Of a stretch of 48,030 bases of DNA, positions 32,791-42,850 are shown piece after piece. Both the position numbers and the translations under genes were made by a program. Positions within the stretch are counted from its first letter, which is position 1, and every line of letters starts with the position of its first letter. Origin of the DNA: Microvirga calopogonii (lineage in GTDB: Bacteria > Pseudomonadota > Alphaproteobacteria > Rhizobiales > Beijerinckiaceae); NCBI RefSeq assembly GCF_003347665.1, contig NZ_QDGA01000037.1:1-48030 (forward strand), given 5' to 3'. The notes below the pieces were generated by a model. That model ran no database searches. It saw only the letters and a program-made list of their open reading frames with translations, and was not told where the DNA came from.

Positions 32791-33057
32791 TTAGTGAAGG
32801 CTGACCGTCGTCAGGTCGTGCGCCCAGGCATTGGCGACTGCCGCGTCGTGGTTGTCGGTGAGCAGGATGGGCTCGCCGCTGGCGGACAGGAGCGCGAAGA
32901 GCCGCATGCCGGGCTGGAGCTTCGGCGCCTGCGGAAACAGCCTTGCGACCTCGTCGGACCCGATCGGCTTCACGTAAGCCATCTGCCCCACGCCCAGGGT
33001 TGCCAGTTCGGCAACGTCAAGGACCGGCTCGCCATTATTTCTGATTTCGAAGTTCAT
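32791..33057 (-). CDS. DUF1150 family protein
   Basis: An 88-residue protein of a family that in Hyphomicrobiales is typically encoded just after small heat shock proteins; its activity is not established. It contains LATLGVGQMAYVKPIGSDEV and LFALLSASGEPILLTDNHDAAVANAWAHDL, the recognisable DUF1150 core. The ATG at 33057 lies 6 bases after AAGGAG; an in-frame ATG two codons earlier abuts that site and is unlikely to be used. It follows hsp20 by 26 bases and probably shares its heat-responsive transcript. Confidence 0.85.
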   Translation of the reverse strand: MNFEIRNNGEPVLDVAELATLGVGQMAYVKPIGSDEVARLFPQAPKLQPGMRLFALLSASGEPILLTDNHDAAVANAWAHDLTTVSLH

Positions 33058-33083
33058 GGACATCTCCTTGTTTGCGGATGCCG

Positions 33084-33518
33084 TCACACCTTGTCCGATG
33101 CGATGATGTCGATCTTGCGGATGATCCGCTCCGGCTCGGGCCGGACGAGATCGATCGACAACAGGCCGTTGGACAGGTCTGCCCCCATGACCTCCATGCC
33201 GTCGACAAGGAGGAAGGTACGCTGGAACTGACGGGCGGCGATGCCGCGATGAAGGAAGTGCCTTGTCTTGTCGTCGGACTGACGCCCCCGGATGACGAGC
33301 TGGTTCTCCTCCAGGGTCACTTCCAGCTGGTCCCGGGTAAATCCGGCGACGGCCAGGGTGATGCGGAGGCGCTCGGGAGCGTGTTCGGTGCGAGCCAGGC
33401 GCTCGATATTATAGGGCGGATAGCCATCTCCTGCCGCTTTGGCGACACGGTCGAGCGCCTGCTCGATCTCGTCGAAGCCTAACAGGAACGGATGCCCAAA
33501 GGGCGACTGACGCGACAT
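33084..33518 (-). CDS. small heat shock protein, Hsp20 family
   Basis: A 144-residue ATP-independent holdase that binds unfolding proteins in the cytosol. The alpha-crystallin domain spans about 38-132 (YPPYNIERLART, RITLAVAGFTRDQLEVTLEENQLVIRGRQ, FLHRGIAARQFQRTFLL), and the tail has the I-x-I type KIDII. The start MSRQSPFGHPFLLGFDEIE matches the class A group of Rhizobiales Hsp20 proteins. The leader of about 80 bases lacks an obvious ribosome-binding site, which fits RNA-thermometer control, but I could not confirm a ROSE element. A candidate RpoH promoter is at 33607-33635. Confidence 0.92.
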   Translation of the reverse strand: MSRQSPFGHPFLLGFDEIEQALDRVAKAAGDGYPPYNIERLARTEHAPERLRITLAVAGFTRDQLEVTLEENQLVIRGRQSDDKTRHFLHRGIAARQFQRTFLLVDGMEVMGADLSNGLLSIDLVRPEPERIIRKIDIIASDKV

Positions 33519-33606
33519 GTTCGAAGCCCAAGGTTGGAGGCACTTCGGTTGTTTTGAGCCCGCTCATGCGGCGCTCAAGTGGCCCCGGAAAGAGCCGCTG
33601 TCGGCA

Positions 33607-33635
33607 ATATGGCGATGGCATCCAGGCCTATCAAG
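33607..33635 (-). promoter_or_regulatory. candidate RpoH (heat shock) promoter of hsp20-DUF1150
   Basis: On the minus strand CTTGAT (33630-33635) and CCATAT (33607-33612) are 17 bases apart, close to the CTTGAA / CCATAT-like pattern of alphaproteobacterial heat shock promoters. It lies 89 bases upstream of the hsp20 start. Confidence 0.5.
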
Positions 33636-33687
33636 ACCCTGCCAAGTCGTGCCGGGAGGGGCCAGGATCGAAGGTTAACGGGACATC

Positions 33688-35088
33688 TCAGACCCGCTCC
33701 CGCCACCAGGCGACCTGCTCGGCCACGCGGACGGGCGACGTTCCGCCAAAACTCGTGCGGGAACGGACGGAGTTCTCGACACCCAGCACGTCGTAGATGC
33801 CCTGGTGGATCCTCGGTTCGACGGCCTGCATGGCCTCCAGGGGAAGCTCCTCCAGGGTGCAGCCCCGCTTCTCCGCCTCCGAGACGATCCGGCCGGTGAT
33901 GTGGTGGGCATCGCGGAAGGGGACGTTGAGACTGCGCACCAGCCAGTCGGCGAGGTCGGTCGCCGTGGAGAAGCCGGCGCCCGCCACGGCCGCCATGCGC
34001 TCCGGCACCGGCTCCAGGTCCTGGATCATGCCCGTCATGGCGGCGAGCACGATCTCGATCGTGTCGGCCGCGTCGAAGAGCGGCTCCTTGTCCTCCTGCG
34101 TGTCCTTCGCATAGGCGAGCGGCAGGCCCTTCATGACGGTCAGCAGGGCCACCAGCGAACCGATGACCCGGCCGCTCTTGCCGCGCACCAGCTCGGCGGC
34201 ATCGGGATTGCGCTTCTGCGGCATCATGCTGGACCCGGTGGTCCAGCGGTCGGGAAGCTTCACGAAGCCGAAGGGCGCCGACATCCAGATGATGATCTCT
34301 TCCGCAAGGCGCGACAGGTGCATGGCGCAGATGGAGGCTGCCGCCATGAACTCCAGGAGGCTGTCCCGGTCGGACACGGTATCGAGCGAATTGCGGGTCG
34401 GACCGTCGAAGCCGAGCGCCCTAGCGGTCATGTGCCGGTCGATGGGGAAGGACGTACCGGCGAGCGCACCGGCGCCCAAGGGGCACTCGTTCAGGCGCTG
34501 GCGGGAATCGCGGAAGCGGCTGCGGTCGCGGCCGAACATCTCCACATAGGCCATGAGGTGGTGCCCGAAGGTCACCGGCTGGGCGCTCTGAAGGTGGGTG
34601 AAACCCGGCATCACCGTGGCGGCATGGGCCTCGGCCTTGTCGAGGAGCGCCTTGATCAGGATCGTCAGCTGCTCGTCCGTCCGGTCATGGGCCTCGCGCA
34701 CCCAGAGACGGGTGTCCGTGGCGACCTGGTCGTTGCGGCTGCGGGCCGTGTGCAGGCGGGCCGCCGGATCGCCCACGATCTCGCGCAGGCGGCTTTCCAC
34801 GTTCATGTGGATGTCTTCGAGCGCGGTCGAGAAGGTGAAGGAGCCGGACTCGATCTCGCCCAGGACCCGCTGCAACCCCTGATGGATCGCGTCCCGGTCG
34901 CTCTCGGCGATGATGCCTTGCTTCGCCAGCATGGCGCTGTGGGCGATGGAGCCCTGGATGTCCTGGGAAGCCAGTCGCTTGTCGAAGTCGATGGAAGCGT
35001 TGATGGCTTCCATGAGCGCGCTGGGCGAGGACGAGAAACGCCCGCCCCACATGGTGTTGGCACCTGACTTTTTGGCTTCTTCAGACAC
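33688..35088 (-). CDS. argH: argininosuccinate lyase
   Basis: The last step of arginine synthesis: splits argininosuccinate into arginine and fumarate in the cytosol, as a homotetramer. The 466 residues match the family length. Clear marks are [39 protein letters not shown] and the fumarase/lyase signature [12 protein letters not shown] with the mobile catalytic loop serines. It lies alone, divergent from the dipeptide transporter operon and away from the other arg genes. Confidence 0.96.
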   Translation of the reverse strand: MSEEAKKSGANTMWGGRFSSSPSALMEAINASIDFDKRLASQDIQGSIAHSAMLAKQGIIAESDRDAIHQGLQRVLGEIESGSFTFSTALEDIHMNVESRLREIVGDPAARLHTARSRNDQVATDTRLWVREAHDRTDEQLTILIKALLDKAEAHAATVMPGFTHLQSAQPVTFGHHLMAYVEMFGRDRSRFRDSRQRLNECPLGAGALAGTSFPIDRHMTARALGFDGPTRNSLDTVSDRDSLLEFMAAASICAMHLSRLAEEIIIWMSAPFGFVKLPDRWTTGSSMMPQKRNPDAAELVRGKSGRVIGSLVALLTVMKGLPLAYAKDTQEDKEPLFDAADTIEIVLAAMTGMIQDLEPVPERMAAVAGAGFSTATDLADWLVRSLNVPFRDAHHITGRIVSEAEKRGCTLEELPLEAMQAVEPRIHQGIYDVLGVENSVRSRTSFGGTSPVRVAEQVAWWRERV

Positions 35089-35193
35089 GGTCGTTCATCC
35101 GATCAAGAGGGTCCGGGTGCCTTTGCCACAAATTGCCGGTTCAGGCCACCCGGGAGGATCGCTTGCACGCCCATTAAGCACGCTGCGCAATGT

Positions 35194-35221
35194 TTGCCAG
35201 TTTAAAACCAGTTGCTAGACT
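35194..35221 (+). promoter_or_regulatory. candidate promoter of the dipeptide transporter operon
   Basis: TTGCCA (35194-35199) and TAGACT (35216-35221) with a 16-base spacer, in the argH / transporter divergent region. The start would be near 35228, giving a leader of about 67 bases. Confidence 0.4.
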
Positions 35222-35294
35222 CGACAGCGCTTGTGTGATTTGCATTCATACTGGCGCAACAACAGGCGCTCTAAGCGCTCTAAGGGAATGGCCA

Positions 35295-36890
35295 ATGAAG
35301 CGACTTCCGAAATTCCTCCTATCCGCAGCCCTAGTTGCCACGATGGCGACCTCCTTCTCCGCCGTCATGGCGGCAACGCCGCCGGACACCCTCGTCCAGG
35401 CCTGGCAGATGGACGACATCATCTCGCTCGATCCCGCCGAGATCTTCGAGTTGAGCGCGTCCGAGATCAACGGCAACACCTATGAGCGCCTGATCACCTA
35501 CGACATCAAGGATGTCTCGAAGATCTCCGGCCAAGTCGCCGAGTCCTGGACAGTCTCGCCGGACGGCAAGACCTACACGTTCAAGATCAAGCCGAACCGC
35601 AAATTTGCCTCCGGAAACCCGATCACCGCCGAAGACGTGGTCTACTCGATCCAGCGCGCCGTGGCGCTCGACAAGTCCCCGGCCTTCATCCTCGGCCAGT
35701 TCGGCCTCGACAAGAACAACGTCAAGGACAAGGTCAAGCAGACCGGTCCGCTCGAGATGACCTTCGAGGTCGACAAGCCCTACGCTCCGACGCTCGTTCT
35801 CTACTGCCTCGGCAACTCGGTTGCCTCCATCGTTGACAAGAAGCTTCTCACACAGAACGAGAAGGACGGCGACTACGGCTATAACTGGCTGAAGACCCAC
35901 TATGCCGGTTCCGGCCCCTACATCATGCGCGACTGGAAGGCCAACGAGGTTCTCGTTCTGGAGCGCAACCCGAACTACGAGAAGAAGACGCCGCTTGCCC
36001 GCGTGATCTACCGCCACATCAAGGAAACGGCGAACCAGCGCCTGCTCCTCGAGAAGGGCGACATCGACGTGGCCCGCAGCCTGAATCCGGAAGAGATCAC
36101 CGCCGTCTCGAACAACAAGGACATCACGGTCCAGAGCGCTCCCAAGGGCACGATCTATTATCTCGGCCTGAACCAGAAGAACCCGAATCTGGCGAAGCCT
36201 GAGGTTCGCCAGGCCCTGAAATGGCTCGTGGACTATCAGGCGATCGCCGACACGATCATGAAGTACAAGGGCGACGTTCATCAGAACTTCCTGCCCAAGG
36301 GCTTCCTCGGCGCAGAGACCAACAATCCCTACAAGCTCGACGTCGCCAAGGCGAAGGAACTACTCGCCAAGGCCGGCCTGAAGGACGGCTTCTCGGTCAC
36401 CATGGACACCCGCTCCACGCCCGAGATCATGGGCGTCGCCCAGGCCATGCAGGCCACCTTCGCGCAGGCCGGCATCAAGCTAGAGATCCTGCCGATGGAT
36501 TCGAAGCAGGCCCTGACCAAGTACCGCGCCCGCCAGCAGGACATCTATATCGGCAACTGGGGCTCGGACTATCAGGACCCGAACTCCAACGCCGACACCT
36601 TCGCGGCGAACGACGACAACTCGGATAACGCCAAGGCGAAGCCGCTGGCATGGCGCAATGCCTGGGATCCGGGCCCGCTGACCGCCAAGACCCGCGCGGC
36701 CGTGATGGAGCGTGACGCCGAGAAGCGTGCACAGATGTACAAGGAGCTGCAGAAGGCGGTTCTCGACGACGGTCCGTTCGTGATCTTCCTGCAGCAGACT
36801 GAAGTCGCGGCCGTGCGCAAGAACGTGGACAACTTCGTTCTCGGCCCGTCCTTCAGCGACAACGACATCTCGCAGGCGAAGAAGAACTAA
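35295..36890 (+). CDS. dipeptide/oligopeptide ABC transporter substrate-binding protein
   Basis: A periplasmic binding protein of the SBP_bac_5 (DppA/OppA) family, 531 residues with a signal peptide at about 1-26 (MKRLPKFLLSAALVATMATS..AVMA). Typical features: ISLDPAEIFELSASEINGNTYERL, the ITAEDVVYSIQRAV region, and IYYLGLNQKNPNLAKPEVRQAL. The ATG at 35295 follows AAGGGA; the frame is open upstream to 35190, but that part precedes the signal peptide. It heads an operon with two permeases, two ATPases and a dipeptidase, which argues for short peptides as substrate. The exact specificity cannot be told. Confidence 0.92.
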   Translation: MKRLPKFLLSAALVATMATSFSAVMAATPPDTLVQAWQMDDIISLDPAEIFELSASEINGNTYERLITYDIKDVSKISGQVAESWTVSPDGKTYTFKIKPNRKFASGNPITAEDVVYSIQRAVALDKSPAFILGQFGLDKNNVKDKVKQTGPLEMTFEVDKPYAPTLVLYCLGNSVASIVDKKLLTQNEKDGDYGYNWLKTHYAGSGPYIMRDWKANEVLVLERNPNYEKKTPLARVIYRHIKETANQRLLLEKGDIDVARSLNPEEITAVSNNKDITVQSAPKGTIYYLGLNQKNPNLAKPEVRQALKWLVDYQAIADTIMKYKGDVHQNFLPKGFLGAETNNPYKLDVAKAKELLAKAGLKDGFSVTMDTRSTPEIMGVAQAMQATFAQAGIKLEILPMDSKQALTKYRARQQDIYIGNWGSDYQDPNSNADTFAANDDNSDNAKAKPLAWRNAWDPGPLTAKTRAAVMERDAEKRAQMYKELQKAVLDDGPFVIFLQQTEVAAVRKNVDNFVLGPSFSDNDISQAKKN

Positions 36891-36897
36891 ACCTGCA

Positions 36898-37953
36898 ATG
36901 GCATCATCGATCGCAACCGGAGGCGGAGGGCACGATGCCCTCCGCTTCTACCTTACAAAGACCGCTCAATTCATCCTTGTGCTGGCGACGACCCTGCTCG
37001 GGCTCATTGCCGTCACCTTTTTCATCGGCCGCGTCGTTCCCATCGATCCCGTCATCGCCATCGTCGGCGACAGGGCTCCGCCGCAGGTTTATGCCCGCGT
37101 GCGTCAGGAACTCGGCCTCGATCTGCCGCTCATCGAGCAGTTCTGGATCTACCTGAAGAAAGCCGTCGTCGGCGATTTCGGCAATTCGGTTCTCACCACG
37201 AATCCCGTGATGACCGATATCAAGAACGCCTTTCCGGCGACCTTCGAGCTCGCGACGCTCGGCACGCTCATCGGCACCCTCATCGGCATCCCGCTCGGTG
37301 TTCTGGCGGCCGTGAAGCGCGGCAGCCTTCTCGATCAGGTCGTCCGTTTCATCGGCCTTGCCGGCTATTCCATTCCGATCTTCTGGCTTGGCCTCATGAG
37401 CCTGCTGCTGTTCTACGCCAAGCTCGGCTGGGTTCCGGGACCGGGCCGCATCGACGTGGCCTATTCCTATCTCTACACGCCGGTCACCAACATCGTGCTG
37501 CTCGACACGGCGATGCAGGGCCAATGGGATGCGTTCTGGGATGCGGCCTCGCACATCGTCCTGCCGGCCTGTCTGCTCGGCTATTTCTCCCTCGCCTATA
37601 TCAGCCGCATGACGCGCTCGTTCATGCTGAATGAGCTGGCGCAGGAATACGTGATCGCCGCGCGCGTCAAAGGTCTGTCCGAAATGCGCGTGATCTGGCG
37701 TCATGCCCTGCGCAACGCGGCCGTTCCCCTCATCACGGTGATCGCCCTATCCTATGCCAACCTGCTCGAAGGCTCCGTGCTCACCGAGACGGTCTTCGCA
37801 TGGCCGGGCCTCGGCCAGTACATTACCAACTCCCTGCAGAATGCGGACATGAACGCGGTGCTGGGTGGAACGCTGGTGATCGGCACCGCCTTCGTGGTGC
37901 TCAATCTCATCTCCGACCTGCTCTACCGTCTGCTCGATCCGAGGACCCGCTGA
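36898..37953 (+). CDS. dppB: dipeptide ABC transporter permease (DppB type)
   Basis: A 351-residue inner-membrane permease with about six spans, the first at 21-45 (QFILVLATTLLGLIAVTFF). The ATPase-contacting EAA loop is EYVIAARVKGLSEMRVIWRHALRN, and the end AWPGLGQYITNSLQNAD is typical of DppB/OppB proteins. It starts 8 bases after the binding-protein gene without a strong ribosome-binding site, and its stop overlaps the next start as TGATG. Confidence 0.92.
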   Translation: MASSIATGGGGHDALRFYLTKTAQFILVLATTLLGLIAVTFFIGRVVPIDPVIAIVGDRAPPQVYARVRQELGLDLPLIEQFWIYLKKAVVGDFGNSVLTTNPVMTDIKNAFPATFELATLGTLIGTLIGIPLGVLAAVKRGSLLDQVVRFIGLAGYSIPIFWLGLMSLLLFYAKLGWVPGPGRIDVAYSYLYTPVTNIVLLDTAMQGQWDAFWDAASHIVLPACLLGYFSLAYISRMTRSFMLNELAQEYVIAARVKGLSEMRVIWRHALRNAAVPLITVIALSYANLLEGSVLTETVFAWPGLGQYITNSLQNADMNAVLGGTLVIGTAFVVLNLISDLLYRLLDPRTR

Positions 37954-38885
37954 TGGCCGGCTCCCCTGCTCTTTCCCAACCGACCGGCTGGCGGGCCTGG
38001 CTGCTCTCGCCGGAGCCGCATTCCCGCTGGCAGGCCCGCCTCGGCCGTTTCTATCTCGGCTGGCGCTCGTTCACCAAGAATCCGCTTGCGGTGGTCGGTC
38101 TTGCCATCGTGCTTCTGCTCATCCTCGTGGCGCTCTTCGCGGATTTCATCGCGCCCTATTCGCCGATCGTCGGCGGCGACCTGCGCACCCAGCGCCTCCT
38201 GCCCCCGAGCGAGACCTTCTGGCTCGGCACGGACGACCAGGCGCGGGACATTTTCTCGCGCATCATCTACGGCTCCCGCATCACCCTGTTCGTCGTGGTG
38301 CTGGTGTCGATCATCGCCACTCCCATCGGCCTCCTGGTCGGCACGGTCTCGGGATATCTCGGCGGCTGGGTGGACACGGTGCTGATGCGCATCACCGACA
38401 TCTTCCTCGCCTTCCCGCGCCTCGTCCTGGCGCTCGCCTTCGTGGCGGCCCTCGGGCCGGGCATCGAGAACGCCGTCATCGCGATCGCCATCACGTCCTG
38501 GCCACCCTACGCACGCATCGCCCGCGCCGAAACCCTGATGATCCGCAACAGCGACTTCATCGCCGCCGTGAAGCTGCAGGGTGCTTCGACGCCGCGCATC
38601 ATCCTGGGCCATGTGGTGCCACTCTGCCTGTCCTCCGTCATCGTCCGTGTGACGCTCGACATGGCCGGCATCATCCTCACCGCCGCGGGCCTCGGTTTCC
38701 TCGGCCTCGGCGCGCAGCCGCCGTCCCCCGAATGGGGCGCAATGGTCGCCACGGGCCGCAACTATCTCATCGACCAATGGTGGGTCGCCGCCATGCCGGG
38801 TCTGGCCATCTTCGTGGTGAGCCTCGGCTTCAACCTGCTGGGCGACGGCCTGCGTGACGTTCTCGATCCGAAGGCAGCCAAATGA
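37953..38885 (+). CDS. dppC: dipeptide ABC transporter permease (DppC type)
   Basis: The second membrane subunit, 310 residues. It has the OppC/DppC N-terminal extension (WRSFTKNPLAVVGLAIVLLL), then PPSETFWLGTDDQARDIFSRIIYGSR, and the EAA loop DFIAAVKLQGASTPRIILGHV. The end LGFNLLGDGLRDVLDPK is typical. The ATG overlaps the dppB stop by one base, and its stop overlaps the next gene by ATGA, so translation is coupled. Confidence 0.94.
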   Translation: MAGSPALSQPTGWRAWLLSPEPHSRWQARLGRFYLGWRSFTKNPLAVVGLAIVLLLILVALFADFIAPYSPIVGGDLRTQRLLPPSETFWLGTDDQARDIFSRIIYGSRITLFVVVLVSIIATPIGLLVGTVSGYLGGWVDTVLMRITDIFLAFPRLVLALAFVAALGPGIENAVIAIAITSWPPYARIARAETLMIRNSDFIAAVKLQGASTPRIILGHVVPLCLSSVIVRVTLDMAGIILTAAGLGFLGLGAQPPSPEWGAMVATGRNYLIDQWWVAAMPGLAIFVVSLGFNLLGDGLRDVLDPKAAK

Positions 38886-39718
38886 CCAAGCCGCTTCTCG
38901 ACGTCGAAGACCTGCGCGTCCGCTTCCATCTGCGCACCGGCACCGTGGACGCGGTGCGCGGCGTGACCTTCCAGCTCGGCCGCGAGCGCCTCGGCATCGT
39001 GGGCGAGTCCGGTTCCGGCAAGTCGCAGACGGGGCGCGCCATCCTCGGTCTCACCCCTCCTCCGGGCGAAGTGACGGCCAAGCGCCTTGCCTTCGACGGG
39101 ATCGATCTGCAGACCGCCTCGAAGCGTACCCTGCGCCAATTGCGCGGCGGGCGCATCAGCATGGTGATGCAGGATCCGAAATACTCGCTGAACCCGGTCA
39201 TGACCATCGGCGAGCAGATCATCGAGGCCTATCAGGCCCACGCCAAGGCCGGCCGCGGGGAAGCCCGCGACAAGGCGCTCGCCATGCTGGAGGCGGTGAA
39301 GATGCGCGATCCGGCCCGTATCTTCTCGCTCTACCCGCACGAGGTGTCGGGCGGCATGGGACAACGCGCCATGATCGCCATGATGCTCGTGACCGATCCC
39401 GACCTGCTCATCGCCGACGAGCCGACATCGGCCCTCGACGTGACCGTGTCGATGGAGGTCCTGCGTATCCTCGACGAGCTCGTCACCGAGCGCGGCATGG
39501 GGCTCATCTTCATCTCGCACGACCTCAAGCTCGTCTCCTCCTTCTGCGACCGGGTGCTGGTGATGTATGCCGGGCGCGTGGTCGAGGAGCTGGAGGCGAA
39601 GAACCTGCGCGAGGCGAAGCATCCCTATACCCAGGGGCTCATGCGCTGCCTGCCGACGCTCGCCGACGACGTCCGTCCGCTTCCCACCCTGAACCGCGAC
39701 CCCGCCTGGGCGCTGTGA
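38882..39718 (+). CDS. dppD: dipeptide ABC transporter ATPase (DppD type)
   Basis: The first of two ATPase subunits, 278 residues. Walker A GESGSGKSQTG, the signature VSGGMGQRAMI, Walker [14 protein letters not shown] and the switch ISHDLKLV are present. It ends soon after HPYTQGLMRCLPTLADD, without the roughly 50-residue cysteine-rich C-terminal extension that many DppD/OppD proteins have for an iron-sulfur cluster. It overlaps dppC by four bases. Confidence 0.92.
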   Translation: MTKPLLDVEDLRVRFHLRTGTVDAVRGVTFQLGRERLGIVGESGSGKSQTGRAILGLTPPPGEVTAKRLAFDGIDLQTASKRTLRQLRGGRISMVMQDPKYSLNPVMTIGEQIIEAYQAHAKAGRGEARDKALAMLEAVKMRDPARIFSLYPHEVSGGMGQRAMIAMMLVTDPDLLIADEPTSALDVTVSMEVLRILDELVTERGMGLIFISHDLKLVSSFCDRVLVMYAGRVVEELEAKNLREAKHPYTQGLMRCLPTLADDVRPLPTLNRDPAWAL

Positions 39719-39733
39719 CAGGTGAAAGATCCG

Positions 39734-40513
<780 letters not shown>

Positions 40514-40566
40514 AGCATCGGACGAGCCCGGAGGGCCGCAGTGAACGATGCGCCAGTCAAAGAGAG

Positions 40567-40656
40567 GAGCATTTTTCGGCGAAGCATCTCCGGTTTGCCA
40601 GAAAATGCGACGAGGCAAAGAAGGGAGCTGCTTCCACGTCAACGGAAACAGCTCTA
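40567..40656. repeat. intergenic repeat family A, copy 2
   Basis: GAGCATTTTTCGGCGAAG to ACGGAAACAGCTCT aligns with the copy at 1276-1365. A preceding palindromic piece (about 40513-40558, GAGCATCGGACG..CGATGCG) resembles the outer arms of family B. It separates dppF from the dipeptidase gene on the same strand. Confidence 0.6.
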
Positions 40657-40695
40657 AACCTGATTTTTTCAATTCCAACCGCTTGGCACGAAACC

Positions 40696-41769
40696 ATGTC
40701 CTCCTCTTCCCCGATGCCCATCTTCGACGGCCATAACGACGTCCTTCTCCGCCTGATGCGCGGCAAGCTCCAGCCGGAGAAGGCATTCCTGGAAGGCGAC
40801 AATATCGGGCATCTCGATTGGCCGCGCATGAAGCAGGGCGGCCTCATGGGCGGGTTCTTCGCCGTCTACGTGCCGTCGGACAGCGACAGCGTCGGTATCG
40901 ATGTGGACGCGCTGATGACGCAGTCGCGCTATGACGTACCCCTGCCGTCGCAACTGGCGCTCGCGACGAGCCAGCAGGTCACCGTTCACATGGCCTCGCT
41001 CCTCATCCGCATCGAGCGTGCCTCGAAGGGCGAGGTGAAGATCTGCCGCACGGCCGCCGATATCCGCCAGTGCCTCGACAACGGCCGACTCGCGACCATC
41101 CTGCATATCGAGGGCGCCGAGGGCATCGACCCCGACCTGCACATGCTGGACGTGCTCTACGAGAGCGGCCTGCGCTCCATCGGCCCTGTCTGGAGCCGCC
41201 CGAACATCTTCGGCCACGGCGTGCCGTTCCGCTATCCCTCGACGCCGGACACCGGCCCCGGCCTGACGGATCGCGGCATCGATCTGGTGCGCGCCTGCAA
41301 CCGCCTGAAGATCATGATCGACCTCTCGCACCTCAACGAGAAGGGGTTCTGGGACGTGGCGCGCCTCTCCGACGCGCCGCTCGTCGCCACCCATTCCAAC
41401 GCGTGGGAGATCTGCCAGCACTCGCGCAACCTGACCGACAAGCAGCTCGCGGCCATCCGCGAGAGCCGCGGCATGGTCGGCGTGAACTTCGCCACCTCGT
41501 TCATCCGCCCGGACGGACAGCGCAACGACGACACGCCGCTGGAGGAGATGATCCGTCACATGGATCACCTGATCAAGCATGTGGGCGTAGACGGCGTCGG
41601 CCTCGGCTCCGATTTCGACGGCGCCACCATCCCGGCCGAGATCGGCGATGCCCGCGGCCTGCCCCGCCTCGTCGACGCCATGCGCCGCCACGGCTACGAC
41701 GAAGCGACCCTGCGCAAGCTCTGCCATGAGAATTGGGTGAACGTCCTGGAGCGCACCTGGGGGCAGTGA
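40696..41769 (+). CDS. membrane dipeptidase (peptidase M19, renal dipeptidase family)
   Basis: A 357-residue binuclear-zinc dipeptidase that hydrolyses dipeptides, including those with D-residues in some members. Metal-ligand motifs are FDGHNDVL (His13, Asp15), HIEGAEG, DLSHLNEKGF, LVATHSNAW and GLGSDFDGA. No signal peptide is seen, so it is probably cytosolic. Its position 182 bases after dppF in the same direction indicates that it breaks down imported dipeptides. A longer open frame upstream is the shadow of the ATPase genes. Confidence 0.93.
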   Translation: MSSSSPMPIFDGHNDVLLRLMRGKLQPEKAFLEGDNIGHLDWPRMKQGGLMGGFFAVYVPSDSDSVGIDVDALMTQSRYDVPLPSQLALATSQQVTVHMASLLIRIERASKGEVKICRTAADIRQCLDNGRLATILHIEGAEGIDPDLHMLDVLYESGLRSIGPVWSRPNIFGHGVPFRYPSTPDTGPGLTDRGIDLVRACNRLKIMIDLSHLNEKGFWDVARLSDAPLVATHSNAWEICQHSRNLTDKQLAAIRESRGMVGVNFATSFIRPDGQRNDDTPLEEMIRHMDHLIKHVGVDGVGLGSDFDGATIPAEIGDARGLPRLVDAMRRHGYDEATLRKLCHENWVNVLERTWGQ

Positions 41770-41901
41770 GCTTTCCGGGATTGCCGGCTCTCCTCCATAT
41801 CATTCCCGGCTGGAGTGTGAGCGGAGGGGAAGGGAATCTGCTCACACGCTCCGCACTATGGATCCCCTTCCCGCACTTCGTGCGCCGGGGATCACACCCA
41901 C

Positions 41902-41996
41902 CACGTCATGGCCGGCCTTGTGCCGGCCATCCCGATAAGAAAAGGCACGGCGCCTTATAGAAGCGAGATCACCGGCACGAGGCCGGTGATGACGTG
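41902..41996. repeat. paired-hairpin repeat family C, copy 3
   Basis: CACGTCATGGCCGGCCTTG to CGAGGCCGGTGATGACGTG, same orientation as the copy at 6380-6470. It lies between the convergent dipeptidase and polyamine permease genes, with both GC-rich hairpins intact. Confidence 0.88.
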
Positions 41997-42005
41997 GCGT
42001 GAAAG

Positions 42006-42845
42006 CTAACGCTCCGCCTTCGACGTGAGCGCGAAAATGCTCGCGATCCCACCGACGCCCAGCATCAGAAGAAGGCTCACCGCATTGATCGCCGGGGTCG
42101 CGCCCTCGCGCATCTGACCGTACATGGTGATCGGCAGCGGCGCGTCGGAGCCGACGAGCATCAGGGTCGTGTTGAAATTCTCGAACGACATGAGCAGAGC
42201 CACGAGTCCGGCACCGATGAGCGCAGGACTTAAGAAAGGCAGCGTGACGGTGCGCAGCACGCGCAGCCGGCTCGCGCCGAGGTCGAAGGCCGCTTCCTCC
42301 AGCGAACGATCGAACTTGCGCAGCCGCGCGGCGATGATGAGGGTCGAGATCGTGAGGATGAAGGACAGCTGTCCCAGGATCACGAGGGTCAGTCCAGGCC
42401 GCAGGAAGTCGAGATCGGTCTGAAGCCACTCCTCGAGCCCGTTCGCCAGCCGTGAGAAGAAGGCGAGGATCGAGATGCCGAGCACCACGCCGGGGATGAC
42501 GAGCGGCCAGAGCATCATCATGGCCAGGAAGGTCTTGCCGCGGAATTCGGCCCGCTCCAGCACCCAGGCATTGACCGTGCCGAGGAGAACGGCCAGCAAC
42601 GCCACGGGTACAGCGACCTTGAAGCTGTTGCCGATGCTGCTCAACCAGATCGGATCCGCCAGCACGCCGGGCTTGCCGAAAACGGCGCCCATGCCGGTGA
42701 ACCATTCGAGCGTGAAGCCACGCCAAGGCGGCGATGGGAACGGGCTCGCGTTGAACGCGAAGATCGCCACGATGAGCAGCGGCGCGAACAGGAAGACGTA
42801 GAACGCCGCGATGTAGAGTTTCCAGGCGATGGACGGGCGGTTCAT
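42006..42845 (-). CDS. spermidine/putrescine-type ABC transporter permease (PotC-like)
   Basis: A 279-residue inner-membrane permease with about six spans, first at 11-33. It has the EAA loop SLEEAAFDLGASRLRVLRTVTLPFL, and SFENFNTTLMLVG is typical of PotC/YdcV-type subunits. The ATG at 42845 lies 5 bases after the stop of the partner permease. It is the last gene of the transporter operon. The imported compound is probably a polyamine or a related amine; the exact substrate cannot be told. Confidence 0.9.
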   Translation of the reverse strand: MNRPSIAWKLYIAAFYVFLFAPLLIVAIFAFNASPFPSPPWRGFTLEWFTGMGAVFGKPGVLADPIWLSSIGNSFKVAVPVALLAVLLGTVNAWVLERAEFRGKTFLAMMMLWPLVIPGVVLGISILAFFSRLANGLEEWLQTDLDFLRPGLTLVILGQLSFILTISTLIIAARLRKFDRSLEEAAFDLGASRLRVLRTVTLPFLSPALIGAGLVALLMSFENFNTTLMLVGSDAPLPITMYGQMREGATPAINAVSLLLMLGVGGIASIFALTSKAER

Positions 42846-42850
42846 GGTCT

